Shown: positions 21,101 through 28,581, numbered from the stretch's first letter. The stretch is 64,000 nt of DNA from Myxococcus sp046520405 (GCA_046520405.1 JBKGHI010000011.1:1-64000); one strand, 5' to 3'. Notes: a model not told the origin generated them from the sequence alone. A program made the numbers and translations.

Positions 21101-21402
21101 ACAAGTTCACGCTCTCCGGCGTGGTGACGGACCCCCACGGCCTGCTGGACGTCTACGTGCTGGTGAACGACCAGAAGGTCTACTTCAAGGGCGTGGACCC
21201 CAAGGGCGGTGAGCCGAACACGCTGAAGTTCTCCACGGAGTTCGCGCTGAAGGAGGGCAACAACAACGTGCTGGTGGTGGCCCGTGAGGACAGCGACTTC
21301 GCCAGCCGCCGCACGCTGGTCATCCGCCGCCGCCCGGCCGAGGTCGCCCAGAAGATGGCCTCGCCCGCCGGCAGCACCTCCGGCAAGCCGCAGCCGCAGT
21401 AG
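18190..21402 (+). CDS. Large S41-family C-terminal processing protease with PDZ and C-terminal extension
   Basis: 1070 aa, about twice the usual CtpA length. A signal/anchor segment covers residues ~10-30. The PDZ domain is at about 193-272 (GGLGFVIQMREGNLTVVKVI; HRAGIQKDDRIKKIGEES). The catalytic Ser-Lys dyad is intact: GSASASEI with S397 and TFGKGSVQ with K422 and Q426. After about 520 an acidic/basic helical stretch (KKEESKTAPKTAKHGEKDPR) leads to ~480 residues of beta-sandwich modules: a CARDB-like unit (ISLTAENRG-type strands around 650-730), another around 760-860, an SH3-like unit (VELYGAPAQNARTVAKLSGT, about 880) and an Ig-like end. It probably cleaves periplasmic proteins; the added modules may bind substrate or envelope. 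Confidence 0.9.
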   Translation: MNQMPRLLRRITAVAVLLGAWALVGNDRAPLPLTMGAAEAGQGSWDGSLPAAKGEKAPHDLNSLRVLTKVILYVKENYVDPKRVKPKEMMIASLEYVEKSVPDVLVDGNAETGKLNVNVNGKQREFDIAHVDSLWKMSFALKDVFDFLSKNMRPIEDTRDVEYAAVNGMLSTLDPHSVLLRPELYREMKLSTKGEFGGLGFVIQMREGNLTVVKVIPKTPAHRAGIQKDDRIKKIGEESTVNMDLNEAVSKLRGPVDSRITITVERDGWDKPRIMTLARAMISIESVQHKMLSNNVGYIRLKNFQGNTTRDLEAALTQLRKQADAKGGFKGLVLDMRGNPGGLLEQAIQVSDTFLSSGTIVATVGLSDKLREEKRARATEGEDAYPIAVLVNAGSASASEIVAGALKNLDRATIIGRQTFGKGSVQVLYDFPDDSALKLTIAKYLTPGDVSIQEVGIVPDIQLIPTRATDERVDVFAPRRSMGEADLDQHFGNPDSSTVAKKREDVLDREKPLETMKYLKVDEKQAQAAAKKEESKTAPKTAKHGEKDPRLDVDVAGIGEDLDDQLDAEAQEEIKEDFEVQFARDFVLRAPATTRKEQLKQGKAFIDQKRAEEESRINAAIAALGVDWSAGPTPKNVQMAVSLTPGPDAKIVAGEAMEMALTAENRGTEPLKRVRAWTESDNAFLDRREFLFGALAPGEKKTWKVKVRLPKDLTSRRDDVTVRFFDDHGALPETRVAELNFVELPRPAFAFNWQVIDDCATCNGDGTLQRGETVSVLLDVTNAGTGAALDSFTQIKNGGDANIFIEKGRFKLGELKPGETKTARFQLEVKKGFKGDTFPLKLAIIDEPLEEFVMEKLELPVTEAPVATMEPKKGLVRLADKVELYGAPAQNARTVAKLSGTTVLPAEAATKGYYRVELEKDRFAFVRSQDAKELKTGKATAPKATLVTNHRPPDIRLDVDPAAGGLVANGDKFTLSGVVTDPHGLLDVYVLVNDQKVYFKGVDPKGGEPNTLKFSTEFALKEGNNNVLVVAREDSDFASRRTLVIRRRPAEVAQKMASPAGSTSGKPQPQ

Positions 21403-21430
21403 GCGCCTCCAAGGCGCGCCGCATCCTTCC

Positions 21431-21486
21431 GGGCGGCCTTTCCAGCGGGACTCCCCCAGGAGACCGCGGGAGGGGCCGCCCGTTTT
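21431..21486 (+). terminator. Rho-independent terminator of the S41 protease gene
   Basis: GGGCGGCC (21431-21438) pairs perfectly with GGCCGCCC (21474-21481). An inner CTCCC/GGGAG pair lies in the loop. The stem is followed at once by GTTTTG. The site is 28 bases after the stop codon. Confidence 0.6.
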
Positions 21487-21487
21487 G

Positions 21488-21516
21488 TTGACGCTCCTCG
21501 CGAGCAGGCGTTAGCG
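21488..21516 (+). promoter_or_regulatory. Candidate sigma-70-type promoter for the barrel protein at 21573
   Basis: TTGACG (21488-21493), a 17-base spacer and TTAGCG (21511-21516), 56 bases before the ATG. The -35 box is good and the -10 box poor. It sits directly behind the preceding terminator. Confidence 0.35.
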
Positions 21517-21572
21517 TCCGGCGCGGTGGGCGCCTCACCGGCCGGTCGCGCGCCCTGGAGGCGGTGACTCGA

Positions 21573-22481
21573 ATGCGGACGTTCAGTCGATGGGTGGCCC
21601 TCGCGGCCTGGGCGTCAGGGGCGTCCGTTGTCGCGGCGCCCAATGACCTGCAGATCGCACGGTTCGGAAATCCCGACCCCGCCGCGGGGGAGAGCTCGGT
21701 GGCGTCCGCCAACGCGGACTTCCAGGCCTTCGCCCGCATCATGGGCGCCGCCATCACCTCCGTGAACCTGATGCCGCCGGAGACGACGGGCCATTCGGCC
21801 TGGGCCATCAACGCGGAGCTCTCCGTGGTGTCCCTGCCCGGCGGCGTGCACATTCCCACGCAGAACGAGCAGCCCGGCACGGTGCTCATCCCCTCCTTCC
21901 ACGCGCGCAAGGGCCTGCCCTTCTCGCTGGAGCTGGGCGGCCGCGTCGGCTGGATTGAGAAGAGCAGCCAGGTGGTGGCCACCGGCGAGGTGAAGTGGGC
22001 GGCCAACGAGGGCTTCACCTACCTGCCTGACTTCGGCGTGCGCGGGCACGTGACGAAGCTGTTCGGCGCGCGCGATTTGGGCCTCACGGTGATGGGCCTG
22101 GACTTCGGCGTGGGCAAGCAGTTCCCCCTGGGCGGCATGGTGACGCTCACGCCCTACGGCGGCCTGGACCTGGGCTTCGTCGGCGCGACGTCCAGCCGCA
22201 TCGACTTCGACCCCTACCGCAGCTTCGACGACTCGACGGGGAACGACTCGCGCGAAGCGCTGGAGGACACCGCCGAGTACCGGAAGGTGGGCTTCGGCAG
22301 CAACATCAACCAGCGCATCTACGGCGGCGTGCGCTTCATCGGCGGCGTGCTCCAGTTGGGCGCGGAGCTGTCGCTGACGCGCACGGGCAGCGTCTCCTAC
22401 GTGGACACCAACGGCGCCACCGTGGACCGGGGCCTGCCGGCAGTCTTCGCCTTCAACACCACGCTCGGCCTGGACTTCTGA
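21573..22481 (+). CDS. Outer-membrane beta-barrel protein
   Basis: 302 aa from the ATG at 21573, with GGAGG 11 bases upstream; the in-frame GTG at 21564 lies too close to that site. A signal peptide (MRTFSRWVALAAWASGASVVAA) precedes alternating amphipathic strands with turn residues: FSLELGGRVGWIEKSSQVVA, YLPDFGVRGHVTKLFGARDL, GLDFGVGKQFPLGGMVTLT, GGVLQLGAELSLTRTGS. It ends in TTLGLDF, a C-terminal Phe typical of barrel insertion. Transport or structural role unknown. It converges on the phosphodiesterase gene with a 3-base gap. Confidence 0.75.
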   Translation: MRTFSRWVALAAWASGASVVAAPNDLQIARFGNPDPAAGESSVASANADFQAFARIMGAAITSVNLMPPETTGHSAWAINAELSVVSLPGGVHIPTQNEQPGTVLIPSFHARKGLPFSLELGGRVGWIEKSSQVVATGEVKWAANEGFTYLPDFGVRGHVTKLFGARDLGLTVMGLDFGVGKQFPLGGMVTLTPYGGLDLGFVGATSSRIDFDPYRSFDDSTGNDSREALEDTAEYRKVGFGSNINQRIYGGVRFIGGVLQLGAELSLTRTGSVSYVDTNGATVDRGLPAVFAFNTTLGLDF

Positions 22482-22484
22482 GCG

Positions 22485-23246
22485 CTACGCGGCGGGGTGC
22501 AGGGCCTGACGGACCGCCCCCGGCCGGTTGGTGATGAGGTAGCTGACCCCCATCCGCTCCATCACATGGGCGCGCTGGGGGTCGTCCACGGTCCACGCCG
22601 CCACGCTCAGCCCGGCCGCGCGCCACGCGGCGACCCGCTCCGGGGTGCAGTCCTCGTGGAAGGGGTGGACCGAGTGTGACGACACGAGCGGGCTCACCGC
22701 ATAGGCCTGCAAGCCCCAGGACTTGTCCGGGTCGATGAGAAATCCCCGGCGCAGCTCCGGCGCCGCGGCCGCGAGGCGGAAGAGGCACAGCGGGTTGAAG
22801 CTGGAGACGACGACCCGCCCCGCCAGCCCGCGCCGGCGCACCAGGCGGGCCACCTGCTCCGCCAGGCCCCCGTCATCGGCGCGCTCGCACTTGAGCTCGA
22901 TGTTGACCAGGAACTGCGCCGGCAGGGCATCCAGCACCTCTTCCAGCAGGGGGATACGCGCGGGCGCGAAGCCCAGGGGCGAGCCAACGTCGGCCCGCTG
23001 GAGCTTCCACCAGGGCGTGAGCCGGACCTCCCATGGCAGCCCCGCGAGCCGCTCCAGGCGCTCGTCGTGACAGACGACGACCTCGCCGGAGCCGCACAGC
23101 ATCGCGTCCAGTTCCACACCGTCCGCGCCTTGACGGGCCGCCTCGGCGAAGGCTTCCAGGGTGTTCTCGGGGGCATCGGCACTGGCGCCACGGTGGGCAA
23201 GCAGGAGCATGCCCTCCAGTCTGCGCGGATGGACGGCGCCGTGCAT
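22485..23246 (-). CDS. Glycerophosphodiester phosphodiesterase
   Basis: 253 aa as called. It hydrolyses glycerophosphodiesters to glycerol-3-phosphate and an alcohol. Family signatures are present in order: LLAHRGASADAPENT (catalytic His and metal-binding region), DGVELDAM (metal-binding Glu/Asp), VCHDERLERL (catalytic His) and NIELKCE. The C-terminal barrel strands AAWTVDDP and YLITNRPG also fit. There is no signal peptide, so it is probably cytoplasmic. The start is uncertain: ATGs at 23246 and 23210 are both possible and neither has a well-spaced ribosome site. Confidence 0.88.
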   Translation of the reverse strand: MHGAVHPRRLEGMLLLAHRGASADAPENTLEAFAEAARQGADGVELDAMLCGSGEVVVCHDERLERLAGLPWEVRLTPWWKLQRADVGSPLGFAPARIPLLEEVLDALPAQFLVNIELKCERADDGGLAEQVARLVRRRGLAGRVVVSSFNPLCLFRLAAAAPELRRGFLIDPDKSWGLQAYAVSPLVSSHSVHPFHEDCTPERVAAWRAAGLSVAAWTVDDPQRAHVMERMGVSYLITNRPGAVRQALHPAA

Positions 23247-23322
23247 CAGAAGTCCAACCGGGCGTGCGGCGGTGGACGCATGGCTTGCCTCCCCTCGCCC
23301 TTTGCTGCACTGTGCCCCCATC

Positions 23323-23550
23323 ATGCTGGGCCTCGGCCTCGGAGAAATCATCGTCCTCGGCTTCATCCTGCTGGTGGTCTTCTCGGCCGCCCGCATGGGT
23401 CAGCTCGGCAATGCCGTGGGCAAGTTCGTGTACTCGTTCCGCAAGGCCTCGAAGGGTGAGGACCTGGTTGACGCGAAGCCGCTGCCCCCGGCCCGCCGGA
23501 GCACCACGGACGCCGAGTTCAGCGAGCCCGAGCAGCCACGCCGCCGCTAG
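23323..23550 (+). CDS. tatA: Twin-arginine translocase subunit TatA/TatE family
   Basis: 75 aa. It contains the typical N-terminal transmembrane helix (LGEIIVLGFILLVVFSAARM), the FG-type hinge replaced by FSAARMGQLG, an amphipathic helix (NAVGKFVYSFRKASKG) and an acidic/basic disordered tail. TatA forms the membrane pore that exports folded proteins. No tatB or tatC is adjacent, as is common when tatA stands alone. It is divergent from the phosphodiesterase gene, and its last 32 bases overlap the end of the convergent gene at 23519. Confidence 0.88.
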   Translation: MLGLGLGEIIVLGFILLVVFSAARMGQLGNAVGKFVYSFRKASKGEDLVDAKPLPPARRSTTDAEFSEPEQPRRR

Positions 23551-24289
23551 CGCCCTCCTCGAGCAGCCGGGAGGCCTGTGCACGCAGGGCCGGATGCAGG
23601 GCGGCATTCGAGGCCAGCTCCCTCAAGTCCGCCGTGTTGAGCAGCGGGACGATTTTCGCGCCCGTCTCCGGCGGCAGGTAGGGGTTGAAGACGAGCGCGC
23701 GCCGGACGGCGTGACGCACGGACCAGCGCGGTGACCTCCAGATTTCGATGAGCGGCTCGGGACGGGCGGGACGCCGCGCGGCGATGCGCACCACCAGCTC
23801 CTCGGTGAGTCGGGGGTTGATGAGCACGTTGCGCAGGACGGTGGGGTTGCTGACAGTGGCCAGGCGGGACAGCGTGTCCGGGTCCCGCGTCAGGCGGGCC
23901 TGCTGCTTCAGGTGCCCGAGCGACTGGGAGAAGGCGTTGGCGTCCGCGCGGGCCGCGGCATCCACGTCCATCTCCAGCTTCGCGGGGCCCTGGACGAACA
24001 GGTCCGCCACGGTGTCGAGCGACTGGACGTTCGCGAGCCGCCGCAGGGACGCCACGTGGGGGATGTTCTCGGCCTCCTGCTCCAGCGCGGCCATGAAGTC
24101 CGACAAGGCGCAGGCGGCGGGCCCCCACCCCGCGCGAGAGAGCGCGATGAGGTGGCCAACCAGTTCGTTGGAGTCGAGTGGATCCCTCCAGGCGAGCTCA
24201 CGCGCCGCGGCCTTGCGACGCACCTCCGCCCCCCCGCTCAGGGCGTGGATGAAACGGGCGACGGTCCGGGCATCCTCCTGCGTGGGCAT
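23519..24289 (-). CDS. Helical repeat (HEAT-like) hypothetical protein
   Basis: 256 aa, almost wholly alpha-helical. Repeating helix pairs such as DTLSRLATVSNPTVLRNVLI, LTEELVVRIAARRP, SVRHAVRRALVFNPYLPPE and DLRELASNAALHPALRAQAS suggest HEAT-like or DUF2336-like repeats; the last resembles the LxxLaxnpnxpxxxLxxLa pattern. There is no signal peptide or membrane segment. It begins 6 bases after the zinc-ribbon gene, so the two form an operon. Function unknown. Its end overlaps convergent tatA by 32 bases. Confidence 0.75.
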   Translation of the reverse strand: MPTQEDARTVARFIHALSGGAEVRRKAAARELAWRDPLDSNELVGHLIALSRAGWGPAACALSDFMAALEQEAENIPHVASLRRLANVQSLDTVADLFVQGPAKLEMDVDAAARADANAFSQSLGHLKQQARLTRDPDTLSRLATVSNPTVLRNVLINPRLTEELVVRIAARRPARPEPLIEIWRSPRWSVRHAVRRALVFNPYLPPETGAKIVPLLNTADLRELASNAALHPALRAQASRLLEEGASGGVAARAR

Positions 24290-24295
24290 GGTGGC

Positions 24296-26452
24296 TCACT
24301 CCGTCCGGCGGCCGGCCTCCGCCGTCTTGGAGCGCTCCGGCTCCAGGGTCAGTTCCAGACGGAATCCCCCCGGGTCGGCCGGACGCTCGGGGAAGATGAC
24401 GACGAAGGGGGCCTTGGCACCGGGCGCCACGGAGACGGCGGCATCGTCGACACGCTGGCGCAAGGCCGACGCGGCTTCGGGCGTCCCCGCCCCGTAGAGT
24501 TCCTCGGGCGTCGGCACCCCGCCCACCAGCGCTTCGGCGGACGCCACCCGCTGGCTGCCGTCATACAGCGCGGCGCGCACGCGGATGCGGGCGGCGGTGT
24601 CCGAGTGGTTCGCCGCATCCCCTCGGACGTAGAAGAGCGACCTGCCCTCGCGCGTTTCGTACAGCCCGTTCGTCACGTCGACGGACACCAGCGGCTTCGG
24701 CGCGGGGACGAAGAAGGCCCGGAGCGAGTCCAGCGACAAGGCGGACACGTCCAGACGCCCGTCGCGCAGGTACGCCCGGCCGACCGTGCCCAGAACCGCC
24801 ACCAGGGCGGCGGCCAGCACGAAGTTGACGGTGAAGGCCGCCGCCTTGCGAAGGCGGCTCAGCGGACGGCTCTGCGGGATGCCCACGTCCTCGGGACGCG
24901 CGGTGGGCTTGGCCACGGTGACCACGGGCTTCGACGGCAGCCCGTCCATGTCCAGCACTTCGCGCTGGATGCCGCTTTGCGACCCCACCCGCCCCAGCGT
25001 GACGCCGAAGGCCTGCGCGTCCTCCGCGGGAGGCACGTCACCGAGCAGGGAGACGCCGGAGCCCTCTTCGGCGGCCGACAGTCCCTCCCCTTCCGCGCTG
25101 CCGAACAGCGCGGCCCGGCCGGTGTCCGTGGGCAACAGGCCGGAGTCCTCGCCCGGACCACCCACGTCGGAGCCCAGGTCGAACAAGTCCCGAGCATCCG
25201 CGGAGGGCGGCAGTGCCGCACCGGCGGAAGCCCCCTGTGCCGTTCCAGCCCCCATCGCCGAATCCGAGGACGCGAAGGGAGCCGCGCCCGGAGACCTCGC
25301 GCCCCCTGCTGCTGCCGCTGGGGCGGCATCAATGGAAGCGAAGGGGTCGTGCCCGCCAGGCGTGGCCGACGGTGGAGCGTGGATGTCGATGGCCGCGAAC
25401 GGGTCCTTCCCCGCTGGCGAGGGGCGTCCTGGTGCCGCCGCGTGGATGTCGATGGCCGCGAACGGGTCCTTGCCCGTGGGCGGAGGGAGCCCAGGCGCCG
25501 CGGATGGCACCGTCGCGTCGTCGATGTCGATGGACGCGAACGGGTCGTTCTCCACCGGCGGTGGCGTCCCAGTCGCCGGCGACATCGCCGCCGCATCATC
25601 GATGTCGATGGACGCGAACGGGTCCTCTCCCCCATACGCGGGAGGCGCAGCGGACGGCGGAGCCCCGCTCGGACGCATCGCCCCCAGGGCCACCGCCCCG
25701 GATGGCGTGCTCCCCCGAGGAGGCGCCACGGAGCTCCGGCGGAGCGCATCCGTCGCCGAGGGCCCCGCCGAAGCAGGCGCTCCCAGAAGGTCCGAAAACG
25801 GGTCTGCCTCGGGCACCGGGGGCGGCGGAGCCGGATTCCTACGGGCCGAGGCGGGGGCCACGGTGGGCCCGGCGAACTCCGGTACGGGCGGTGACGACCG
25901 GTCCTCCCCCCCAGCGGGTGCACCCCGAGGGCCCGCCGTCCGCGCATGGGCCCCAGGTGCCGCGGTCATCGGGCGTCCCGGATTCTCTGGAACTGGGACC
26001 ACGAAGGCCCCCGGCGGCGCGCTGCCACGGGTCGGCGGCGCCACGGGCTCGGGCGACTGCGCGGCGGGGGGAAGCGGAATCCGAGTAACGCGCGTGGGCT
26101 CCTGGAAGACACCGTCCTCCGAGTCCAGGTCCCCATCCATGGCGTTCCAGCTCGGCGGATGGGCGCTGGGCCGGGCCGGCAGCGGCCTGCTCGCCTCGAC
26201 GCCCAGCTCGAAGTAGCCCGGCTTGGTGACCTCCACCGCCCTGGGGTCGGGAGCGACCCCGAAGCGGGCGAACGGGTCCACCTGCCCGTCCGAAGAGGGG
26301 GCTGGCGGCTCGCCCGGCGCGACGGCGGCGGCCTCGCGGGTGACCCGGAACGTGTTCTGGCATTTGGTGCAGCGGACCTTGACCCCCTTCTCGGTCACCT
26401 TCTCGTCGGGGATCTTGAACCGCGTCTGGCACCGCTCACACTTGACGATCAT
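24296..26452 (-). CDS. MJ0042-type zinc-ribbon protein with DPFA-S/A-ID repeats and DUF3426-like C-terminus
   Basis: 718 aa. The N-terminus is a zinc ribbon (C5xxC8 and C28xxC31, MIVKCERCQTRFKIPDEKV). Residues ~40-520 are low-complexity Pro/Ala/Gly with at least five copies of DPFA(S/A)ID. One hydrophobic helix at about 545-565 (FTVNFVLAAALVAVLGTVGR) crosses the inner membrane. The C-terminal ~150 residues form a periplasmic beta domain like DUF3426 (LFYVRGDAANHSDTAARIRV; PFVVIFPERPADPGGFRLEL). The layout (cytoplasmic zinc ribbon, flexible repeats, membrane helix, periplasmic domain) resembles trans-envelope adaptors such as the Myxococcus gliding protein GltJ, though no GYF domain is seen. 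Which complex it serves is unknown. Confidence 0.85.
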   Translation of the reverse strand: MIVKCERCQTRFKIPDEKVTEKGVKVRCTKCQNTFRVTREAAAVAPGEPPAPSSDGQVDPFARFGVAPDPRAVEVTKPGYFELGVEASRPLPARPSAHPPSWNAMDGDLDSEDGVFQEPTRVTRIPLPPAAQSPEPVAPPTRGSAPPGAFVVPVPENPGRPMTAAPGAHARTAGPRGAPAGGEDRSSPPVPEFAGPTVAPASARRNPAPPPPVPEADPFSDLLGAPASAGPSATDALRRSSVAPPRGSTPSGAVALGAMRPSGAPPSAAPPAYGGEDPFASIDIDDAAAMSPATGTPPPVENDPFASIDIDDATVPSAAPGLPPPTGKDPFAAIDIHAAAPGRPSPAGKDPFAAIDIHAPPSATPGGHDPFASIDAAPAAAAGGARSPGAAPFASSDSAMGAGTAQGASAGAALPPSADARDLFDLGSDVGGPGEDSGLLPTDTGRAALFGSAEGEGLSAAEEGSGVSLLGDVPPAEDAQAFGVTLGRVGSQSGIQREVLDMDGLPSKPVVTVAKPTARPEDVGIPQSRPLSRLRKAAAFTVNFVLAAALVAVLGTVGRAYLRDGRLDVSALSLDSLRAFFVPAPKPLVSVDVTNGLYETREGRSLFYVRGDAANHSDTAARIRVRAALYDGSQRVASAEALVGGVPTPEELYGAGTPEAASALRQRVDDAAVSVAPGAKAPFVVIFPERPADPGGFRLELTLEPERSKTAEAGRRTE
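25330..25625 (-). repeat. Tandem DPFA(S/A)ID-coding repeats
   Basis: Five nearly identical blocks within the zinc-ribbon gene, with a period of roughly 60-80 bases. Each encodes DPFASID or DPFAAID, mostly followed by ID or IH. The spacers are Pro/Ala/Gly-rich and vary in length. Confidence 0.8.
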
Positions 26453-26476
26453 TCAGCAGGCCCGGCAGGAACCACG

Positions 26477-26482
26477 AGTATA
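26477..26482 (-). promoter_or_regulatory. Candidate -10 box for the zinc-ribbon gene
   Basis: TATACT on the minus strand, 24 bases before the ATG. No clear -35 box is present at 16-18 bases. Confidence 0.3.
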
Positions 26483-26619
26483 GGACGATGGGGGTGGACA
26501 CGGCGAGCCGGGTTCACGTTGCTTGCTCGCCCCCAACCCCTCTGCTACGAGAAACGCCCCTGCGAGACTCAGGCGGGGCACGTGGCTTGAAGTCGAGCCC
26601 AAAAGGGGCGGAGAGACAC

Positions 26620-27291
26620 ATGAGCGAGGCTGAGCAAGCAGGCGCTCCGAGCAAGGAGCCGAAGATCATCAAGCGGTACACGAACCGGAAGCTCTACGAC
26701 ACCGTGGAGAGCCGATACGTCACCCTTGATGAGATCGCAGCGATGATCAAGGAGGGCACCGAAGTCCGGATTGTCGACAACCGGACCAAGGAGGACCTGA
26801 CCTCCGTCACCCTCGCTCAGATCATCTTCGAGGAGGAGAAGAAGAAGAACCAGATGCCGCTGTCGGTGCTGCGGGAAATCATCCGCCACCCTGGCGAGTC
26901 CATCTCCGGGTTCATCCAGAAGGAGGTCTCTCCGCGAGTCGCCTCCATCCGCGAGGAGGCGGAGTCCCGCCTCGACAAGCTCCTGCGCCGGGACGAGAAC
27001 GCGCCCCGGCCGGAGGGCGAAACGGCCGAGGAGCCGGCCGAGGCACCCGCCGCGGCCACCGACGCCACCGCCGCGGGCCTCAGCCCGGCGGACCTGCTCA
27101 AGGCCAGCCAGCGGGCCTTCGAGGAGTGGCAGCGGCGCATCGACGAGCGCGTGAAGCACGTCGTGGAGAACCTCACCGGCAACCTGCCCGCGCTGGGCCG
27201 CGACATGGCGACCCTCACCCAGCGTCTGGAGGAGCTGGAGAAGAAGCTGGAGCAGGTCGAGCAGCAGAAGGAACAGCCGAAGCAGGAGTAA
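26620..27291 (+). CDS. phaR: Polyhydroxyalkanoate-synthesis-regulator-like protein (PhaR DNA-binding domain)
   Basis: 223 aa. Residues ~14-75 carry the PHB/PHA accumulation regulator DNA-binding domain (IIKRYTNRKLYDTVESRYVT; VRIVDNRTKEDLTSVTLAQI). A middle region (LREIIRHPGESISGFIQKEV) and a Pro/Ala/Glu linker follow. The C-terminal ~70 residues are phasin-like and coiled-coil (LLKASQRAFEEWQRRIDERV; LEELEKKLEQVEQQKEQ). PhaR proteins repress phasin and PHA genes and can bind granules. No PHA synthase is in the window, so the cargo here is unproven. It converges on a ParA/phasin-like gene pair. The ATG at 26620 is the conserved start; an upstream in-frame extension is non-coding in character. 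Confidence 0.85.
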   Translation: MSEAEQAGAPSKEPKIIKRYTNRKLYDTVESRYVTLDEIAAMIKEGTEVRIVDNRTKEDLTSVTLAQIIFEEEKKKNQMPLSVLREIIRHPGESISGFIQKEVSPRVASIREEAESRLDKLLRRDENAPRPEGETAEEPAEAPAAATDATAAGLSPADLLKASQRAFEEWQRRIDERVKHVVENLTGNLPALGRDMATLTQRLEELEKKLEQVEQQKEQPKQE

Positions 27292-27303
27292 CCGCGCTGC
27301 TTC
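27279..27303. terminator. Hairpin between the convergent phaR and parA-like genes
   Basis: GAAGCAG (27279-27285) pairs with CTGCTTC (27297-27303). The loop carries the TAA of phaR and the stem reaches into the stop codon of the ParA-like gene. Confidence 0.35.
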
Positions 27304-28102
27304 AGGCCTTCTGCGAAGCCCGCCTCCGCTTGGGGGCGGGCTCGCCGTGCAGCTCCGCGGCGATGGCCGCCAGCATCTGGGCGCCCCTGCTGCGCGGCGC
27401 GTACTCCCAGATGGTCTGCCCGTGGCTCTGCGCCTCGTCGACCTTCACGTCGTAGCCCAGCGGCGTGGCGGCCAGCGCGTCCGGGAAGTAGGCCTTCAGG
27501 CGCTCGAGAATCGCCGTGGCCAGCGCCGTCTTACGGTACAGCGTGGGCACCACCTTCGTGACGCGAAGGTCCGGCCGCCCTTCCGCCTCGCCCACCTGAC
27601 GGACGGTGTCCGCCACCTCCGCGCAGCCATCCAGCGCCAGGTACGTCAGCGCCACCGGCACCACCACCTCGGTGGCGGCCACCAGGATGTTGCGCGTGGT
27701 GGTCCCCATGGAGGGCGGCGCGTCGAAGACGATGGCGTCATACCCCGCCGCCTCCGCCGCCTTCAGGCGGTCCGCCAGCCGGTGGGCCCGGCGCGCGTCC
27801 GCGGCCACCACGACGGGGAACTCCGCCATCTCCTTGTAGGCGGGCAGCACGTCCAACCCGTCCACGGCGGAGCGCTGCACGACGTCCTCGAAGCGCACCG
27901 AGGCATCCGTCAACAGGTGGAACACGTTGCGCGGCAGCGTGCGCACATCCACGCCCAGGGCCTTGCCCGCGTGGCCCTGCGTGTCCAGGTCCACCAGCAG
28001 CACCCGCAGGCCGCGCTCCTTGGCCAACCAGGCGGCCGTGTTCACCGCCAGGGTCGTCTTGCAGGTCCCACCCTTCTCATTGATGAACGCGATGCGCCTC
28101 AT
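27302..28102 (-). CDS. ParA/MinD-type ATPase
   Basis: 266 aa from the ATG at 28102, which has GAGGAG 9 bases upstream; a GTG seven codons earlier is possible. The deviant Walker A is FINEKGGTCKTTLAVN with the ParA signature lysine. Walker A' is LLVDLDTQGHAGKALG and Walker B IVFDAPPSMG. The C-terminus is Arg/Lys-rich (PKRRRASQKA). Such ATPases bind DNA nonspecifically and position plasmids, chromosomes, chemoreceptors or storage granules. No ParB or parS lies nearby. The companion is a small phasin-like coiled-coil gene 50 bases upstream in the same orientation, so the cargo may be that protein or whatever it coats. Confidence 0.88.
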   Translation of the reverse strand: MRRIAFINEKGGTCKTTLAVNTAAWLAKERGLRVLLVDLDTQGHAGKALGVDVRTLPRNVFHLLTDASVRFEDVVQRSAVDGLDVLPAYKEMAEFPVVVAADARRAHRLADRLKAAEAAGYDAIVFDAPPSMGTTTRNILVAATEVVVPVALTYLALDGCAEVADTVRQVGEAEGRPDLRVTKVVPTLYRKTALATAILERLKAYFPDALAATPLGYDVKVDEAQSHGQTIWEYAPRSRGAQMLAAIAAELHGEPAPKRRRASQKA

Positions 28103-28152
28103 GTCCGGGCACTCCTCATCCACCGAGAAGGTGGCGGCTTCCGACGAGCGGA

Positions 28153-28458
28153 TTACTTCTTCGGGGACTTCGCCGCCAACAGCGTGTCGACCTTGCCCTC
28201 GACGGACGAGAGCAGACGCTCCAGGTCGTCCACCTTCGAACGAAGCTGCTCCAGGTCCGCGGTGGACGGCAGGTTCGCGGCGGACAGGGCCGTGCGCAGC
28301 GCGCTGTCCAGGGTGCCCTTCGCCGCCAGGGAGCGCGACACCAGCGTCTGCACCGCCGCCACGAACTTCTCGTTCGACAGCAGCTGCTGCGCCAGCTTGC
28401 CGATGCGCTCCTCGCCCGTTTCCACGAGCTTCTTCATCACCGGGTTGTTCTTGAGCAT
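28153..28458 (-). CDS. Small phasin-like coiled-coil protein
   Basis: 101 aa from the ATG at 28458, with GAGGA about 12 bases upstream. It is wholly helical: KKLVETGEERIGKLAQQLL, an amphipathic middle, then SAANLPSTADLEQLRSKVDD and LERLLSSVEGKVDTL. The pattern of a short hydrophobic helix, a Pro-Ser/Thr turn, D-x-x-x-L and a coiled coil resembles granule-associated phasins of the PhaF/PhaI type. It is transcribed with the ParA-like gene and is the best candidate for its cargo adaptor. The family assignment is by pattern only. Confidence 0.6.
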   Translation of the reverse strand: MLKNNPVMKKLVETGEERIGKLAQQLLSNEKFVAAVQTLVSRSLAAKGTLDSALRTALSAANLPSTADLEQLRSKVDDLERLLSSVEGKVDTLLAAKSPKK

Positions 28459-28581
28459 GAAAACGCGCGTCCTCACGAGGAAAGCCCTACCGGGCCATCT
28501 GGAAGTCTTGAAGAAAACGCCGCACTCTGCGAGGGGGCAACGCGACGTGTCAAGCAGGGCAACAACCCGAGGCCAAACGCG

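Noticed and set aside
18115..21138. 1007-codon open frame antisense to the S41 protease
   Set aside because: Composition is Leu/His/Arg-biased with no domain; the sense frame has intact catalytic motifs.
25330..25625. CRISPR or intergenic repeat array
   Set aside because: The repeats are in frame in the zinc-ribbon gene and conserved at protein level (DPFA-S/A-ID).
27302..28102. Chromosome-partition parA
   Set aside because: No parB, parS or gidA/gidB neighbours; the partner is a phasin-like protein instead.
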